A stretch of DNA of 64,000 bases from Euclidia mi (taxonomy: Eukaryota; Arthropoda; Insecta; Lepidoptera; Erebidae): contig OX123192.2 of the NCBI GenBank assembly GCA_944739405.2, forward strand, positions 46,552,486-46,616,485. Direction: 5' to 3'. This document shows positions 1 through 11,680 of this stretch, one piece after another (the stretch's first letter is position 1; every line of letters starts with the position of its first letter). A model generated the notes under the pieces. That model saw nothing but the letters and a program-made list of their open reading frames with translations. It did no database searches and was not told the DNA's origin. Made by a program: the position numbers and the translations under genes.

Positions 1-838
1 ATAAAAATGGTTATAAGCTGTATTTGGATCAGTAGTATCATATACTTCAGAGAACGAAAGACTATTTAAACATTCCCTGAATTCATTTATGTTATGGTCA
101 TTGTAGTCACGCACTGTTTTACGCCATATCTTTAAAATCGGAATTTTTTTAACAGGTATCCTTATAATTTGAGAAGTATGGTCTGACAGTCCAAATTCTA
201 ACACTTCAGTCTTACATGGCTTTTGGTAGTTGTAAGCAAAATTGTCGATGCAAGTTTGACTAGTGTGTCTGGTCGGTTGCTTAAGAGCTAATTTCATATT
301 ATATTTGAGAAATAAACATTCCAAGTCCAGAGTAACATTATTCGTTTTTAAAATGTCGATATTGAAATCTCCCGCTAACACAATATTTTTATATTTATTT
401 TTAGAAATATACATTAATAGTTTGTCAATTTTATTAAAAAATATGTCTAGATTATTATATTTTGGAATTCTATATATACATACAATAACTATTTTAAATT
501 CAATGAGTTATATACCACAGCATTCGAAAATATTAGCCAAACTTATGTTTTTTTATATCTGGAAACTCTCTCCATTTGTGTTCATACCTTACTAAAATAC
601 CAGCACCCCCTCTTTTACACTTCTCTCTACTAAAACAAGATGCTAAAACGTAATTCGGAAAATTTAATAAATGGTCATGGCCTGCTTCCATGAAGTGCTC
701 TGTTATGCAGACTACATCTACATGTATTTCTTTATTGCTGAGTTCTTCTAAATTTATTAATAACGCATCAGTTTTACTTAGTAGTCCTGCTATATTCTGA
801 TGTAAAATATACAAATGCTTAATCACGAAAAAAATCAT
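1..838 (-). pseudogene. CR1-like #1 ORF2, endonuclease domain (broken, runs off the left edge)
   Basis: This is the apurinic-type endonuclease domain at the start of a non-LTR retrotransposon ORF2. The product would nick chromosomal DNA to prime reverse transcription. Visible motifs are LHQNIAGLLSKTDALL at the N-terminus, CITEHF, GGAGILVR, AGDFNIDI and LSDHTSQI, all in family order. The ATG at 836-838 overlaps the end of ORF1. A stop at about 533 and another near 506, in a different frame, break the reading frame, so it is dead. The RT domain would lie left of base 1. Motif order makes the family call firm, but the clade rests mainly on the ORF1 next to it. Confidence 0.8.
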
Positions 839-1673
839 TCACATTATTTGACTCTAATTTTGTATGATCGTTACTGTGATTATTTCGTGATGTGTAATCA
901 TGATAGTCAGTGTTACTGTTTAAATTATCTGATTGAACATTTGAAAATGTCTTGAAATCTATCATTATATTGTCCCTTATTCGTTGATATATATTTTTCA
1001 TGCCATTACTATTTAATTTGCCAGTATTATGTGAGAACATATTATCATGATTTAAAGTCTCGTTGCTGTCAAAGAAGTATGCATATCTATTATTTTGTAA
1101 TTCAAGGTAAATAAGATTAACAAACATTTCTACTTTATAGTTGTAGATTAGTGCACCTTTTACATACGTAGGAGCACAGATAACAATGTTGGCATGACTG
1201 ATTTTTTGAAACTTATCTCTTATAATACTTATTAATTCTAAACAATTGTTTCTCTTCAAGTCATTTTCACCTATAAAAAGAAGGCAATAATCATTTAAAG
1301 TGAAATCTTCCAATTTACGTTCAATATTACTCAAAAGTGTTGCCATCTGACAATTAGGTTTCATATAGTGACAGAAGTCAAAATCATTAGAGAAAATTTC
1401 TTCAAGCAAATACAGATTTCCTTTGACCTTGTAGTTACTGAGAACACACAGTTTATTCTTTATCTGTTTTTTGTTTCCTCCTACTCTTGACTCACTACAT
1501 TGGTTTTGGATATTATTATTAGTCGATATGGGTATGTTTATCAATGACTTTGAACATAATAATTCGGTTTCGGTCTCCTTATTACACGTATCAGTAATTG
1601 TAGACACTACATTTGCTGGGACATTGTTTTCGGCGCAAAGCGGCGAGGACGTCTGGTGTGGTCTATCTGGGGG
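819..1673 (-). pseudogene. CR1-like #1 ORF1, C-terminal SGNH/esterase-like domain
   Basis: This is the C-terminal part of a retrotransposon ORF1. CR1-clade ORF1 proteins often carry an SGNH (GDSL) esterase-like domain, and this one shows the block III motif as LFIGENDLKR, followed by a hydrophobic strand (ANIVICAPTYV). The frame has no ATG start: its upstream limit lies inside a GC hairpin that belongs to an inserted repeat. The N-terminal coiled-coil half of the same ORF1 is found beyond that insertion at 2209-2691. The stop (819-821) overlaps the ORF2 ATG by 20 nt, as in the intact element at 43-49 kb. Molecular function of the domain is inferred from the family only. Confidence 0.7.
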
Positions 1674-2205
1674 CACGGCAGTGCCCCCACCAAGTCAAGC
1701 AAAAAAGCGGCACGGCCGTACCATCCTTTTCTCGAAGCAATTCAGGCCATTTTCGGCCCCCTATAACTTCGTTGTGGATAAAACTAGAAGCCTGATTGTT
1801 TACCATGCAGGGATTGTATACAGATGGTGTATTTCAAATTTCATTCAATTTGAACCAGTAGTTTAAGAATTATAACGAGTCAAAATTCCTTATTTTGTCA
1901 CTCACTGACCGATCATCAAAAGTCTAAGGCACTTCTAGCAAACATAGAAGCTTCAAATTTAACAAACAATAAGTAATTAGTGTATGAACCAAGGAAAAAC
2001 TAAAATATATTTCAATTTCGGTCCAGTTTTCGAGATACATCAACTGCATAAATAACTTTGTAATGCCTTATGAATATAAAGGATTACAAAATTACATTTG
2101 CAGTTAGAGCTTTAATTAACAAAATTCGTTGTTGGTGTACAAGAAGTAGAAGGTACCGGAAAGGACAAAAGTAAGACTATCTACAAAAAGAAATGAGATC
2201 CCATA
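1640..2205 (-). repeat. Interspersed repeat with GC-rich terminal hairpin, inserted in CR1-like #1 ORF1
   Basis: This sequence separates the two halves of ORF1 and differs from them in composition. At 1669-1688 it has a perfect 8-bp stem, GGGGGCAC/GTGCCCCC, with a GGCA loop. The adjacent 'gaagcaattcaggccatttt' stretch is one I recognise from other lepidopteran genomes. A hairpin near one end suggests a non-autonomous Helitron, but I cannot see diagnostic TC...CTRR ends, so class and exact limits are unresolved. Confidence 0.45.
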
Positions 2206-2208
2206 AAA

Positions 2209-2691
2209 TCAATACTTGGATATTGTTTTTATGGGATATCTTTTATGTGATGCTTTCGGTGTTTTTGGTGTTCTCACTGGGGTGCCGCAGATTTTTTTAA
2301 ATGTGTCAATTTTTTTGATAGCATCATGTAAATCCTTTTTTAAACTGAAGTTTTCTGAGTTAAGATTTTCAATCTCTTGGTCAGCGCTTTGTAGCTGCTC
2401 CCGGAGTGCTTTTATTTGTAGGTTTAGGTCATTAATTATTTCATTGTTATTGTCTTGAAAACTGTCTGGTATACTCATCATTGTAGTATCGAACATAGAC
2501 TTATTACTTGTGTCTGATAAGTTTGACAAGTCATTCAAAGATCCAGTTCTAGAAGGCTTGCTCCGATACGTGATATTAGTATTATCTTCATTCATATTCA
2601 TCGCGATTATAATTATACTACTAGCGTCCTCTGTTGACTTAGAAACAAGCTTAGTGTGTTCAAGTTGAAGTTGATTTGTAGAATTGTTCAT
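2209..2691 (-). pseudogene. CR1-like #1 ORF1, N-terminal coiled-coil part
   Basis: A 160-residue reading frame with a low-complexity Ser/Asn-rich N-terminus, then a heptad-like coiled coil (residues about 85-130, including LREQLQSADQEIENLN) and a basic tail (TPVRTPKTPKASHKRYP). Coiled coils in this position mediate ORF1 multimerisation in many non-LTR elements. It is followed downstream by the inserted repeat at 1640-2205 and then the SGNH-like half, so I read both as one ORF1 cut by an insertion. That pairing is inference from order and strand. Confidence 0.55.
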
Positions 2692-2696
2692 ATAAT

Positions 2697-2812
2697 CATT
2701 ATGAGAACAAATTATTTACAAAAAGACACCGGCGTGACTGGGGATCGATCCGGCACTCTCTTCGTCACAGGTAATCACAACGTCACCAGGCCACGAAGTT
2801 GCTTACAGTTGC
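2697..2812 (-). repeat. tRNA-derived SINE-like head
   Basis: On the minus strand, 2806 to 2735 has an A-box-like TGGCCTGGTG and a B-box-like GGATCGATCCC at tRNA spacing, followed by a 'TTTGTAAATAATTTGTTCTC' body typical of a lepidopteran SINE. It is too diverged to be a functional tRNA. It forms the 5' boundary of the CR1-like #1 remnant. Confidence 0.5.
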
Positions 2813-3299
2813 AGGTGAATTTAGCGATCGCTTTATACGCAAATGTTATTTTTGATTTCAAATCAGTTATATATGACGCATCGAGAAAGAATTTTTTCTA
2901 CGTTCCATAAGCTTTGTTCGACTTGATTTTTTCACTGTTTCGGTCAAAGTTAGCACTGTTTTAGTAAAAGTTATAGCTTTTTAACACATATGAGGCACTG
3001 ATTTGCTTATGAATCGATGTTCGGCGTTAATTAATTATCAGTTTATGTTTATTTAAGTTAGTTTTAACGTTTTGTTTGTTCACATTTATTTTCACTGTTT
3101 TAGTGTACACTTTGATAACGATAGTTCACTTGATTCAGACTACTATTAACACATTCAACTGAAAATTAGCATGAAATTATGAGAATATAAAATTAAAATT
3201 AAAATTAAATACGGAGCTTGTTTATAAACGTCGTTAGCTTTTGGCAGCTACCCTCAAAGTCCTGTTAGAGCAAACTTTTATAATCATATCTAATTTCGA

Positions 3300-3405
3300 T
3301 TTAGTTATCTGCTGATGGCCTTACCCTTCTCATAAAGAGAAGAGGCCCGTGCCCAGCAGTGGGACAGTATATACAGGGCTGATGATAATGATGATTAATG
3401 GTTAA
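3300..3405 (+). repeat. RTE-type 3' tail remnant (GATGAT end)
   Basis: It contains 'aggcccgtgcccagcagtgg' and ends in a run of GATGATAATGATGAT. This is the common lepidopteran RTE-derived 3' tail. It lies just upstream of the first Dscam exon. Confidence 0.6.
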
Positions 3406-3444
3406 CCAGAATTGTTTATATATTGGGTAATGCTTCTTTAACAG

Positions 3445-3581
3445 GTCAGACGATATCCGCCATGTTGTTGAGATAGTAGACTTGCTGCCTGCGACTAGTT
3501 ATAGCGCAAGACTGGCTGGGGGCAACCAAGCAGATCTTTCTCAATATTCCACACCAGTCAAATTTACTACTACAGAAGAAG
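3445..3581 (+). CDS. Dscam: Dscam-family exon A: C-terminal half of FnIII-3
   Basis: Encodes the second half of a fibronectin type III domain of a Dscam-family cell-surface receptor, which mediates homophilic recognition and neurite self-avoidance. The reading includes VVEIVDLLPATSYSARLAGG and then YSTPVKFTTTEE, the usual FnIII pattern of a Leu-Pro turn, a Tyr-x-Arg strand and a TT-rich end. The acceptor is 'ctttaacag' at 3444 and the donor is G|GTAAG at 3581/3582, phase 1. It joins exon B in frame. The assignment as FnIII-3 comes from counting back from the Ig domain. It could be another FnIII receptor if the exons were unrelated, but order and phases argue for one gene. The Dscam paralogue is not resolved. 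Confidence 0.75.
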
Positions 3582-4469
3582 GTAAGACAGAACCTTAAAT
3601 GTTATTTATTTGAATACCTCCAGCAAAATAAGAAGCTATGCACTGATAGGTTTTGTGGGTAATTTTAGCAATTTCTCCGGCGAGAACTAATAGGAAAAGG
3701 TTAGACATAACCTATACTATTAGAAATAAATATGACTACATTCAATAATGTAATTAACTACGTACAGTGACTTTTTTGTGTTATTTTAGATTTTCTTTAA
3801 TTATGAATCGAGGGTGAGTTTCGCAATAACACTACAATATATTGGATCCCACAATCACATATTTTGATATGTATCTTGCGTGGCTGTCTTCAATATTCAA
3901 GCAGCTTGTAGGATTATAGTTTGCGTAACTGAGAAAATATTGATTTCAAGATTTAAGTTATACTACACCTGCGACTTCTTCATGTAAGTATAGAACCAAC
4001 GCCCACTAACGTATAAAATTTTAACAGAGATATTCTAGAGAACCAGTCCTCCAAGTTTTGGACTTTGTAATCTTTTGTGTGCTGATTCGTTGGTACTGGT
4101 GTGCTACACGACCCACTTCCAGTTTCAAAAGGAATAGTAAAATAAGTGTTTGTTTGGTGCCACTTAGAATTGCCTAATACTGCGACAAAACCTGCAAAGG
4201 ATAACTTTTGTGGCGTATTTTGCAATACATCGAATGATGTTCTATAATTAAGTCTGTCTTAAGTGAATTAACATGTAATGATGATTGCCGTTCCATGTTA
4301 TGGTAGATTTAATATATTTTCTAGTCCCTATCTGAATTAATAACCAAGGTGGTATTAGAATGCTAAGAAAGCACCCGATAATGAAATTATCTCGATGTCT
4401 TACAAAAGATATTGTAATTTTTGTAACAACCTTCTAATTCACTCGGAGAAAGAATCTTGCATCAAAGAA

Positions 4470-4687
4470 ACTTTTCATCGCACTACAGCTGTCACAAATC
4501 ACACAACCCCGCGCTCAAATCTTTTGTTTTATTAGATACTGACGTGGACGAAGTCGTTCAAATAATTACAGGACTAAGGGACACTTCAGCGGTAGGGTGG
4601 GGTGGCATTCCTACCTCTATAATCAAAAGATTTAAGGATTGTTTGGGAATACCAGCTTCCCGTATCTACAGTCATAGATCTTTGTAA
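4470..4687 (+). pseudogene. Non-LTR reverse transcriptase scrap (N-terminal fingers)
   Basis: The translation has LLDTDVDEVVQIITGLRDTS followed by GWGGIPTSIIKRF. This matches the 'EV...I..LK...A.GWDGIP..ILK' block at the start of many non-LTR RT domains. It stops after about 40 conserved residues and no flanking EN or palm motifs are seen, so it is a small remnant. The clade is not determined. Confidence 0.5.
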
Positions 4688-5244
4688 TAGCAGAAACCTA
4701 CGGCTTGGTCATGGTATGAAGAAATATTCTGTGGCCATTCTCTCATCTGGAATCCAGGTGGAGACGAATGCGTTTTACTAGGCAGACCGGAGGATTTGAT
4801 TGGTAGCCACTTGCTTTATAATGAGACATTTTTAACAAAATATATTGTAAAAGGCATGAATTTTAAAATAATTTGTCCATAAATCTATCTTATCACAAAC
4901 TTTGTCTAATGCATACTCTACTTCTAAAAGGTATCCAACAAAGTAAAAAATATGGCTCTTCCGTAACAGCATCTTGTCCCTTAAATCTCCAATTAGTTGG
5001 CCCGATAAGTTAATACTCCCGAAGAGCATTATCTTGCTGTTCATACCGAAGAATTTTATCTTACATCAACTATGTAAATTGGGGTAACATCCTCTGAACA
5101 AACTTGGTCCCGTAGAGCTTTATCGTTTATACTTACATTTGAAACTTTTATATTGTCATTATAATTACCTCTTAACCTTTCTTTACCGTTATGTGTCTCG
5201 AAAACCATGCTTTTGATTGTTATTTCTTGATGCGATTTTATGCC

Positions 5245-5335
5245 CTAAACTTTCTCAAAATAAGAAAAGGCCTGTGCAAAGCAGAGCGACACCAGCTCAG
5301 ATTATAAACAAGACTGATGACGATACCATTTCTCT
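5245..5335 (+). repeat. Decayed RTE-type 3' tail
   Basis: It carries 'aagaaaaggcctgtgcaaag' and a GACTGATGACGATA end, resembling a diverged copy of the tail at 3300-3405. Confidence 0.4.
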
Positions 5336-7079
5336 GTATCAATCGTTTATTTATATTAGGGTGACTTTATAGGCCGACCAATTTAGTGTCATGAGGTGAA
5401 ACATCTAGAGATTAGAATAAATTATCATATTGAATACCTTACGCTGCTTTTCCCTGCAATTCTTTGAATAGGTCATTTGGTAACATTGACGACGCTCGAT
5501 CAGGCTGCTTATTCTGAATAAAACTTTTTCCTATTTATCCTTCAAGGTTAGTTTCTGCTTTTCCATGGGTTTGTATAGAAAATTGCCATTTATATTACCA
5601 GTAAAAATTTTGTTTGATACTTATTTTTATATTTGCTATTTCCTCTTTCCATGCATGTTGCGTCAGTTGCGTGGATGGATGAAAATCATATCAAAAGGCA
5701 AAAGCGACGTTGCTTTTAAGGCCTTTTATTGTATGCTAAATTGTATTCCAAATAGTTATGCCATGTTATTTTTGAAATACTATAAGACATAAGTGTCAGT
5801 TTTTAATCGCGTAGAAGCATAAAATATATATAAACGTTGGAGCAAAACGAGTTATTTATACTCTAAAATGCCTATTTTAATATAAATAATGGCAAATATA
5901 AATAATGGCATATGCCTATATGCCATTTAAATCTGTCAATAAATATTGGATAATAATTACGTCTAGACAATAGTTTGTAAAGATCGTAGAATGTATTATG
6001 AATAGCATATAACCGTCTTGAATAGGCCATCCTTCACTTTTGAAAGCATCAAACGTTCGTATTCGTCAGGATGAAATTAGCCCCACCTACGTACTTGCCA
6101 GGCTAAAATCTGCTCTGGCAGTACTTGCAAGCATATCAATTGATAAGGATACAACTAGGGAGCTAGAGATTGGCCGACTAAAGCCCCCGTTTAATGATAT
6201 TTCCATAACCATTATTGTATTAGCAGCTTTCTACGAAACGTTTCTCATACAATACAGATTTCTTCTTGTGCTAAGTAAAACCTATTCCGAAACGCAATTA
6301 CCCGTTCGAAAGCTGGATTTCAATAATTAATTCGATTTATTTGAAGTGTCCCAAAATTTTAAGAATGCTGTGTTGAAAATTCACTTCTCTTTATTTACAC
6401 AACACGATATATTTAGAAGCAACGTCGTTTTGTATAAAAGGCCATTAAAAATAAGCTTTAAATTCTGTCGTCGAATTATTTTTGTTACTCCACGCTTTTA
6501 GATAGGTCTTGTTGAAGAGGTTGACAATTTGCTACAAACACAATCAGATAGACGGGTTCCATGTTTTAAAACCACCCATAATGTTTTTGCAGGTGGTTAT
6601 GGCTATGGTTTGCAATGGGGGTTCAGAAACTCTATAATCACCATTGTATATTGCCCAATGTGCTTAGTATAGACAGTAGTGGCACAATCTACGTAATCAA
6701 GATATGTAGTTGCGACCAACAGCCGGACTATATGATTTATTAGTTGTGATTTACTTCGCAATCTTATAACAAAATTACAACAGTAGGTACTTGATTTTCC
6801 TTTCTCGTCGTGAACTTTACGAAAGCTGGAAACCCTTAATAACACAAGATAGAAAAAAAATGTGATCATAATAAGACTATATTATAAGGCAATTTTATAA
6901 TCAAAATCCACATTGCCGTCTCCTTCATCCCACTCATCCTTCTATTCCTTTTCTCCGTCCAGAGGGTGTAGTCCAAGTGTTGCACCCGACTGTCCATACA
7001 CTGACACTGACATGTTTCCATAGGTTTTAAAAGTGACCCTAATGGATAGTAACCGTCAGTAGAGACGGCCAGGATTTAG

Positions 7080-7245
7080 CAAATTTATTGCAAAAATCGC
7101 CATGGACAAGTCTCTAGTCATCGTGACTATGGAGTAAAAACTCGGACTAGTGCAAAGCACTTGTGACTGCGCTGGTGTCGCGCGTATCCATGAACAGTGG
7201 CAATTGCTTACCATCAAGCAACCCGTCTGCTCGTTTGCCACCTGT
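7080..7245 (-). repeat. Lepidopteran 'cggcggtgat' interspersed repeat, copy 1
   Basis: Contains 'gcaattgcttaccatcaagc' and 'ccgtctgctcgtttgccacc' on the plus strand. This is the reverse complement of the 'aagcgggtcacctgatggta' repeat family seen again at 7340-7450 and, diverged, at 13030-13160 and 54670-54795. Confidence 0.5.
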
Positions 7246-7339
7246 AACATAAAACAGTTTTGACAACATCGATAAATGATACAAATATCTGCAATTGCGC
7301 CATTGATTTCGTAACTTATTGTGTAGTTATTTCTTTTTT

Positions 7340-7450
7340 TATACTATATGAAGGCAAACGAACAAGCGGGTCACCTGATGGTAAGTAATCACCGCCGCCA
7401 AAAGACACCTGCAATGCCCGAAGGATCACAAGTGCGTTGCCTACCTATTT
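7340..7450 (+). repeat. Lepidopteran 'cggcggtgat' interspersed repeat, copy 2
   Basis: It reads 'gcgggtcacctgatggtaag' then 'atcaccgccgccaaaagaca'. It lies in opposite orientation to the copy 100 bp upstream. Confidence 0.55.
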
Positions 7451-7777
7451 AAAAGGAATATGCTCGCTTCTTGAAGATTCCAATTCTTTAATTAGACACG
7501 TCTATTTTCTATCAATCCTAATGTTAAAAAAAACTAAAGAGTTTGTTTGGCTGAACGTTCTAATCTCAGAAGCTACTCGTTTGATTTGAATAATTATTTT
7601 AATGTTGAATAGTCCATTTATCGAAGATGGCTATATAAGCTATAGGTATAACATCACGCTATGTGCTTAAGAGGCGAAGCAGTAGCTCTAAATAGTCAGC
7701 TAGTCAATTATAAATATCTAACACAAACTACAAACATCGACATGACATGTGACCAAAATTTACCTTCCAAATTTATC

Positions 7778-8022
7778 ATCATCATCAGCCTTTAACAGTC
7801 CACTGCTGACTAGGCCTCTCCTTTGAAAGGAGGAATTGGCCTGCTATACCACACTGGCCAAACGGGTTGGTATAGTGTTTGTATCAAGTTTTCCTTCTCT
7901 TACAGTGCTATTCTCTGCATTATATGGTCCCTCTGTCGACTCTTACGACACCCATGGGATGCTATGGGGTGGTGACATTTCGTATTCTTAACCCGTCACC
8001 ACACGGACAGTGCCAAATGTAT
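7778..8022 (-). repeat. RTE-type 3' tail repeat, well preserved copy
   Basis: The plus strand begins CATCATCATCAGCC, contains 'aggcctctcctttgaaagga' and 'acacccatgggatgctatgg'. The reverse complement ends in GATGATGATG. The same family appears in the opposite orientation at 22745-22920, in a different Dscam intron. Confidence 0.6.
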
Positions 8023-8424
8023 ACTGCAACGGTAAACAAAAAAAGTTTAACCTCTATTATTCTTCATTCGCAAAATCTTTTTACATTATTATTGGAAGAA
8101 AATAAATAGCTCATTACGTCCACAGCTACTTGACAGTCTTCTTTATAACTTGAGATGCTAGGCGATGTCCCGTCGTTTGTTCCTCCTACTTTGTTAAGGA
8201 GAAAAGTTAAAAAATGTTTAACCCACGCCTGTTATTTTATTTCTTTGTCTTTGTACTTTAGTTCGGTCGTAAAATTTCAGGCAATTTTCTTGTGAAGCTT
8301 CTAATTTCAAGCTAGAACTTTATGTAAGGATGAAGGATGTATCAAGGGGCGCTTTAATCGGTACCGCAGATTTATTCTATGTTATATCGGCTGTTACTGT
8401 ATGTGTGTTAACACATAGGGCGTA

Positions 8425-8530
8425 GTACCTTAAGCCGTTGGCATACTGCTTAGAATACGGTGAGTGTTGTGGGTGCAATCCCAACATGAGACAATACTTT
8501 GTGTGATCCACAACTTAATACTACACAGAT
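8425..8530 (+). repeat. Decayed tRNA-derived SINE
   Basis: It keeps 'gtgagtgttgtgggtgcaat' and 'cccaacatgagacaatactt', the post-B-box region of the SINE seen intact at 14071-14284. The A-box is nearly gone. Confidence 0.5.
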
Positions 8531-8774
8531 TTATTCTTAGTGTGGAAAATATTTTTTTTCTAAGTGTCCTTGACTTCAAATATCAGTTACTCTAAAAAAG
8601 CTCTATATCTGTACTTGGTAAAGGAATAATTCCTTTTGATTTATTACGTATTTTGTTTTAATTTCTCCATTTCTGAAAGGTCATGACAACGACGTCCCAA
8701 ATACAAATAAAAGTACTAATACATATTTTTCTTCTAGTGAAATCAACCTTAAATAAAACAATTAATACAATTAC

Positions 8775-9241
8775 ATTTTTCCAAGTTACATTGTTCAGCT
8801 GTTCGTCTATGGAATGCATTACCGTTACATATAAGACTGGCTCAGACGATAACCAGGTTCAAATCCTTAGTTAAGGAGTACTATCTATCATTATGATATT
8901 TCTAGTTTCTTCCCGTGCTACTAAGCATATATGTATTAAATATTATTTATGTATGTATGTATATATATGTATGTATAAGTATTTATGTATGTGTATATAT
9001 ATTGTCTTAGTATTATATAACCCATATATATTTAAATATAATATATATCTACATGCATCTTTACTGGTACTCTTACAACTACCATTTCTATCCTACCAAT
9101 AATATCTCCATCCAAAGGTTGCCTGGTAGAAATCGCTTTTAGCGATAAGGCCGCCCATTGTACTGTATCTTACATATGTAAATTTCTTTAACATATTTGT
9201 AAAAGTGTACAATAAAGTGTATAATAAATAAATAAATAAAT
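8775..9241 (+). pseudogene. 5'-truncated non-LTR element: last codons of ORF2 plus 3' UTR
   Basis: One frame gives SAVRLWNALPLHIRLAQTIT then FKSLVKEYYL, the usual C-terminal end of a Jockey/CR1-type ORF2. Downstream is the lepidopteran 3' UTR motif 'gcgataaggccgcccattgt' and an AATAAATAAATAAATAAA tail ending at 9241. It lies in the sense orientation of the Dscam gene inside the first intron. No RT core is present, so it is a dead-on-arrival copy. Confidence 0.65.
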
Positions 9242-9904
9242 TGTAACCGTATCACGTTACATCGACATATTTCACGTTTCTGGCTATTTCATTAGTTTAA
9301 CCATAAAATTTGTCATAATTGATTTTTTAGTCTTTCTACCTCTGATTTCACTCTACGTTCCCTTCCAATTTATAGAATAATTTCCATGTGCTTATATAGC
9401 AAGCATCTTTGACTTCCTTTGCACCTTCGTTCTTCCTTCCGTTTAAAATCATTTTCAAACCCGAATTGCAATGTTTATCTTCATTCTTATTTTCTTTTGT
9501 TTATTGCGTTTTTGTTTCTATTAGTATAAATTAACTTCAAGAAACATTCTAACTCTGATTTTATTATACGAAACTTTGTTTAACGCCGCTACATTTGAAG
9601 CAAAAGTTTAAACTAATTATCATAACTGTGTTTTGTTAAGTTAAACAAAGTTAACTGTTCTGCATATGGATGAGTTAAGCAAAATAGAGAGATTTAAGAT
9701 TATATCTGTTATGGATGCAAAAATATAAGTAAAGTTTCTGATGAATATTATAGAATTGTTTGCCTAATTTATTATTAAATTTTAGTTAACGTCTGCTGGC
9801 AGGAAATGAGTTTATTTAATCTTAACATGTATAATTATGTTGTCTTTTAACTCATTCTTAGATGTTCTTGTATTTTTAAACTGTTATAATATTATGTAGT
9901 CTAG

Positions 9905-10245
9905 TTGTAGGGTATATGTGGATCGTTTCTCGGGTTCGATTGCCTGGTCGATCATAAAGTGATGCTGGATTTTTCTGTTAGTAATTATGCAATAAAAGTT
10001 TTGAGTCAGGAAGCCGGCGGTGTTACACCCTCGAGCGTTAGAAAGCTCGTAAAATCAGTGGTCCTGCGTCCAATCTCACTCAAGTAATGTCAGATATCAC
10101 CCAGTGGACTATAAGAGTGAGGGAATGGGTCTCATTTCCCTCACTCTCATAACCTACTGGGCGGTAAATTGTGTTGGAGCACACGCTTATGGACAGCTAT
10201 TTGGTTGCACGGGCTGTTTCCGCAACTTTAAGTCTGGCATGTATT
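9905..10245 (+). repeat. SINE head followed by a second lepidopteran repeat with a long hairpin
   Basis: At 9934-9950 is a B-box, GGGTTCGATTGCC, followed by a body resembling the SINE at 60862-61376. From about 10005 it changes to a different repeat containing 'cggtgttacaccctcgagcg'. Within this, AGAGTGAGGGAA (10114-10125) pairs perfectly with TTCCCTCACTCT (10136-10147). The wider foldback spans 10100-10161. Confidence 0.5.
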
Positions 10246-10270
10246 TAGCATGAGTTTGGGAATGGTCTTG

Positions 10271-11680
10271 TCACTTGAGCCACCCCAGCTCTTCGAGGAA
10301 GGCAAGAAGAATCTTGATGTGGCCCACTGCTTCGCTCAGGGTGCTGTATCTGGTCAGGTGCAAATATGTCTTTACAGGCAGCAGCCTGTAAAGACATTAA
10401 GACATATTTATTTCTACATTTTGGTTGTTTACAACACTTCTACAAGTCAAAACCCTATTCTAGATGATGCCGGCTTTTTCTAGCTAAATGATTTCTTGAG
10501 AAGAAAGGCTGAAACAAACTCAGAGTCATTGTGTTTTTGTCACTTCAAATTCTTTAGTCTTTCCTTGATCTTTTAAAGTTCAGACAAAAAAATGGTTTAG
10601 TATGCAAGTACAATGCAGGCTATCGTCTGACGCTTTTGATTGACTCGGCCCACTGATGGTCCGATTCAACAGCAATCGTACGGCTCAAACTTATTGAGGG
10701 AGCCAGCACGATCTGTATCACTATGTATCTGTATCACTGTGTACTGTGTACTGTGCAACCTCAGGGCAGTCGAGGAGCAGGTGGGCTGCCGTCTTGTCTG
10801 CTGCCATACAGGCTCTGCACAGCGGGTTGTCAGTGATACCTATAGTAAATAGGTGTTTATCTGTGTAGGCGGCTGTTACTGTCCGCATTTGTTGTTTGGA
10901 CAGCAGGAGGATTTGTTTGGCTATCTTACCGTCTACTGCGGGAAGAGCCTCCTTGGCCTGCCTACACGTTTCAGTCCCAATCCAGGACTGGTTGTGCTGG
11001 GTCTTGGTTCTATTTCTTACCAGGTTGCGATAAAAACCAGAAGGGAGGGAAATAATGGGCTCGGGTCTCACCACCTCTATGGTGGCCCCACTTCTGGCAA
11101 GTACGTCGGCTGCGTCATTCCCTCTTGAGCCACTGTGGCCCATGATCCATTGCAGTGTTAATTTGTTTAGTTTACCTACCTCTGTTAGTTTCTGGTGGCA
11201 TTCAAGAGTGAGTGCCGAGGTGATAGTATGGCTTTTTAGGGCTGAAAGGACAGGCATACTATCTGAGAGGATCCTAATGGATCGTTCCCGTACCTCACGT
11301 ACAATCATTGCTGTGGCAGCTAGATTTATGCCTTATCATTCAGCCTGGTAACACAGTCTGTGTTATAGGCTCCCAGCGGCGCTGCGATGTTGATGTTTAG
11401 GTCCTCGGAGAATACTCCTGAACCCGTACCTGTATACGTCTTAGACCCATCTGTAAAGATCGTGAGCTCGTTGTGGTTGACCGCTCCTCCATGTAGATCC
11501 TCGTACAGTTGGATTTTGTATTTCTTGTCGAACACAAATTGTTTTGTTATGGACTGTTATATCTTCGGCCATCGTGACCGAAATTACGGGGCTCGTCAGG
11601 TCTAGAGGACATTCAAATAGGTATATCTGTATTGTTAGTTCTCTAAGGTATTTCTTTGTTTGTTTCATCCATATTTTGCC
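10271..11680 (-). pseudogene. RNase H-bearing non-LTR retrotransposon, C-terminal part
   Basis: The C-terminal third of an ORF2 from an RNase H-carrying non-LTR clade (I/LOA-like). RNase H residues are visible in order: the first Asp in TIFTDGSKTYTG, Glu in YQAE near 11340 just before tandem stops, the second Asp in ILSDSMPVL, and the last in WIMGHSGSRGNDAADVLA. A Cys-rich end follows (CRACMAADKTAAHLLLDC), and the protein ends with HIKILLAFLEELGWLK at 10271. It is broken by frameshifts near 11335 and 11500 and disrupted between about 10390 and 10740. It is antisense to Dscam. The exact clade is uncertain. Confidence 0.7.
10366..10397. repeat. Perfect 14-bp inverted repeat (hairpin)
   Basis: ATGTCTTTACAGGC (10366-10379), loop AGCA, then GCCTGTAAAGACAT (10384-10397). 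It sits exactly where the RNase H-element coding sequence is interrupted, so it may mark the rearrangement. Confidence 0.8.

Noticed and set aside
1471..1866. 131-codon plus-strand frame
   Set aside because: It is the reverse of the CR1-like ORF1 and the inserted repeat, without domain features.
3980..4225. 81-codon minus-strand frame in the first Dscam intron
   Set aside because: No family pattern, no splice sites and no start context that I could support. Left unassigned.
6040..6330. 96-codon plus-strand frame in the Dscam intron
   Set aside because: Composition and lack of motifs suggest chance or a remnant I cannot name.
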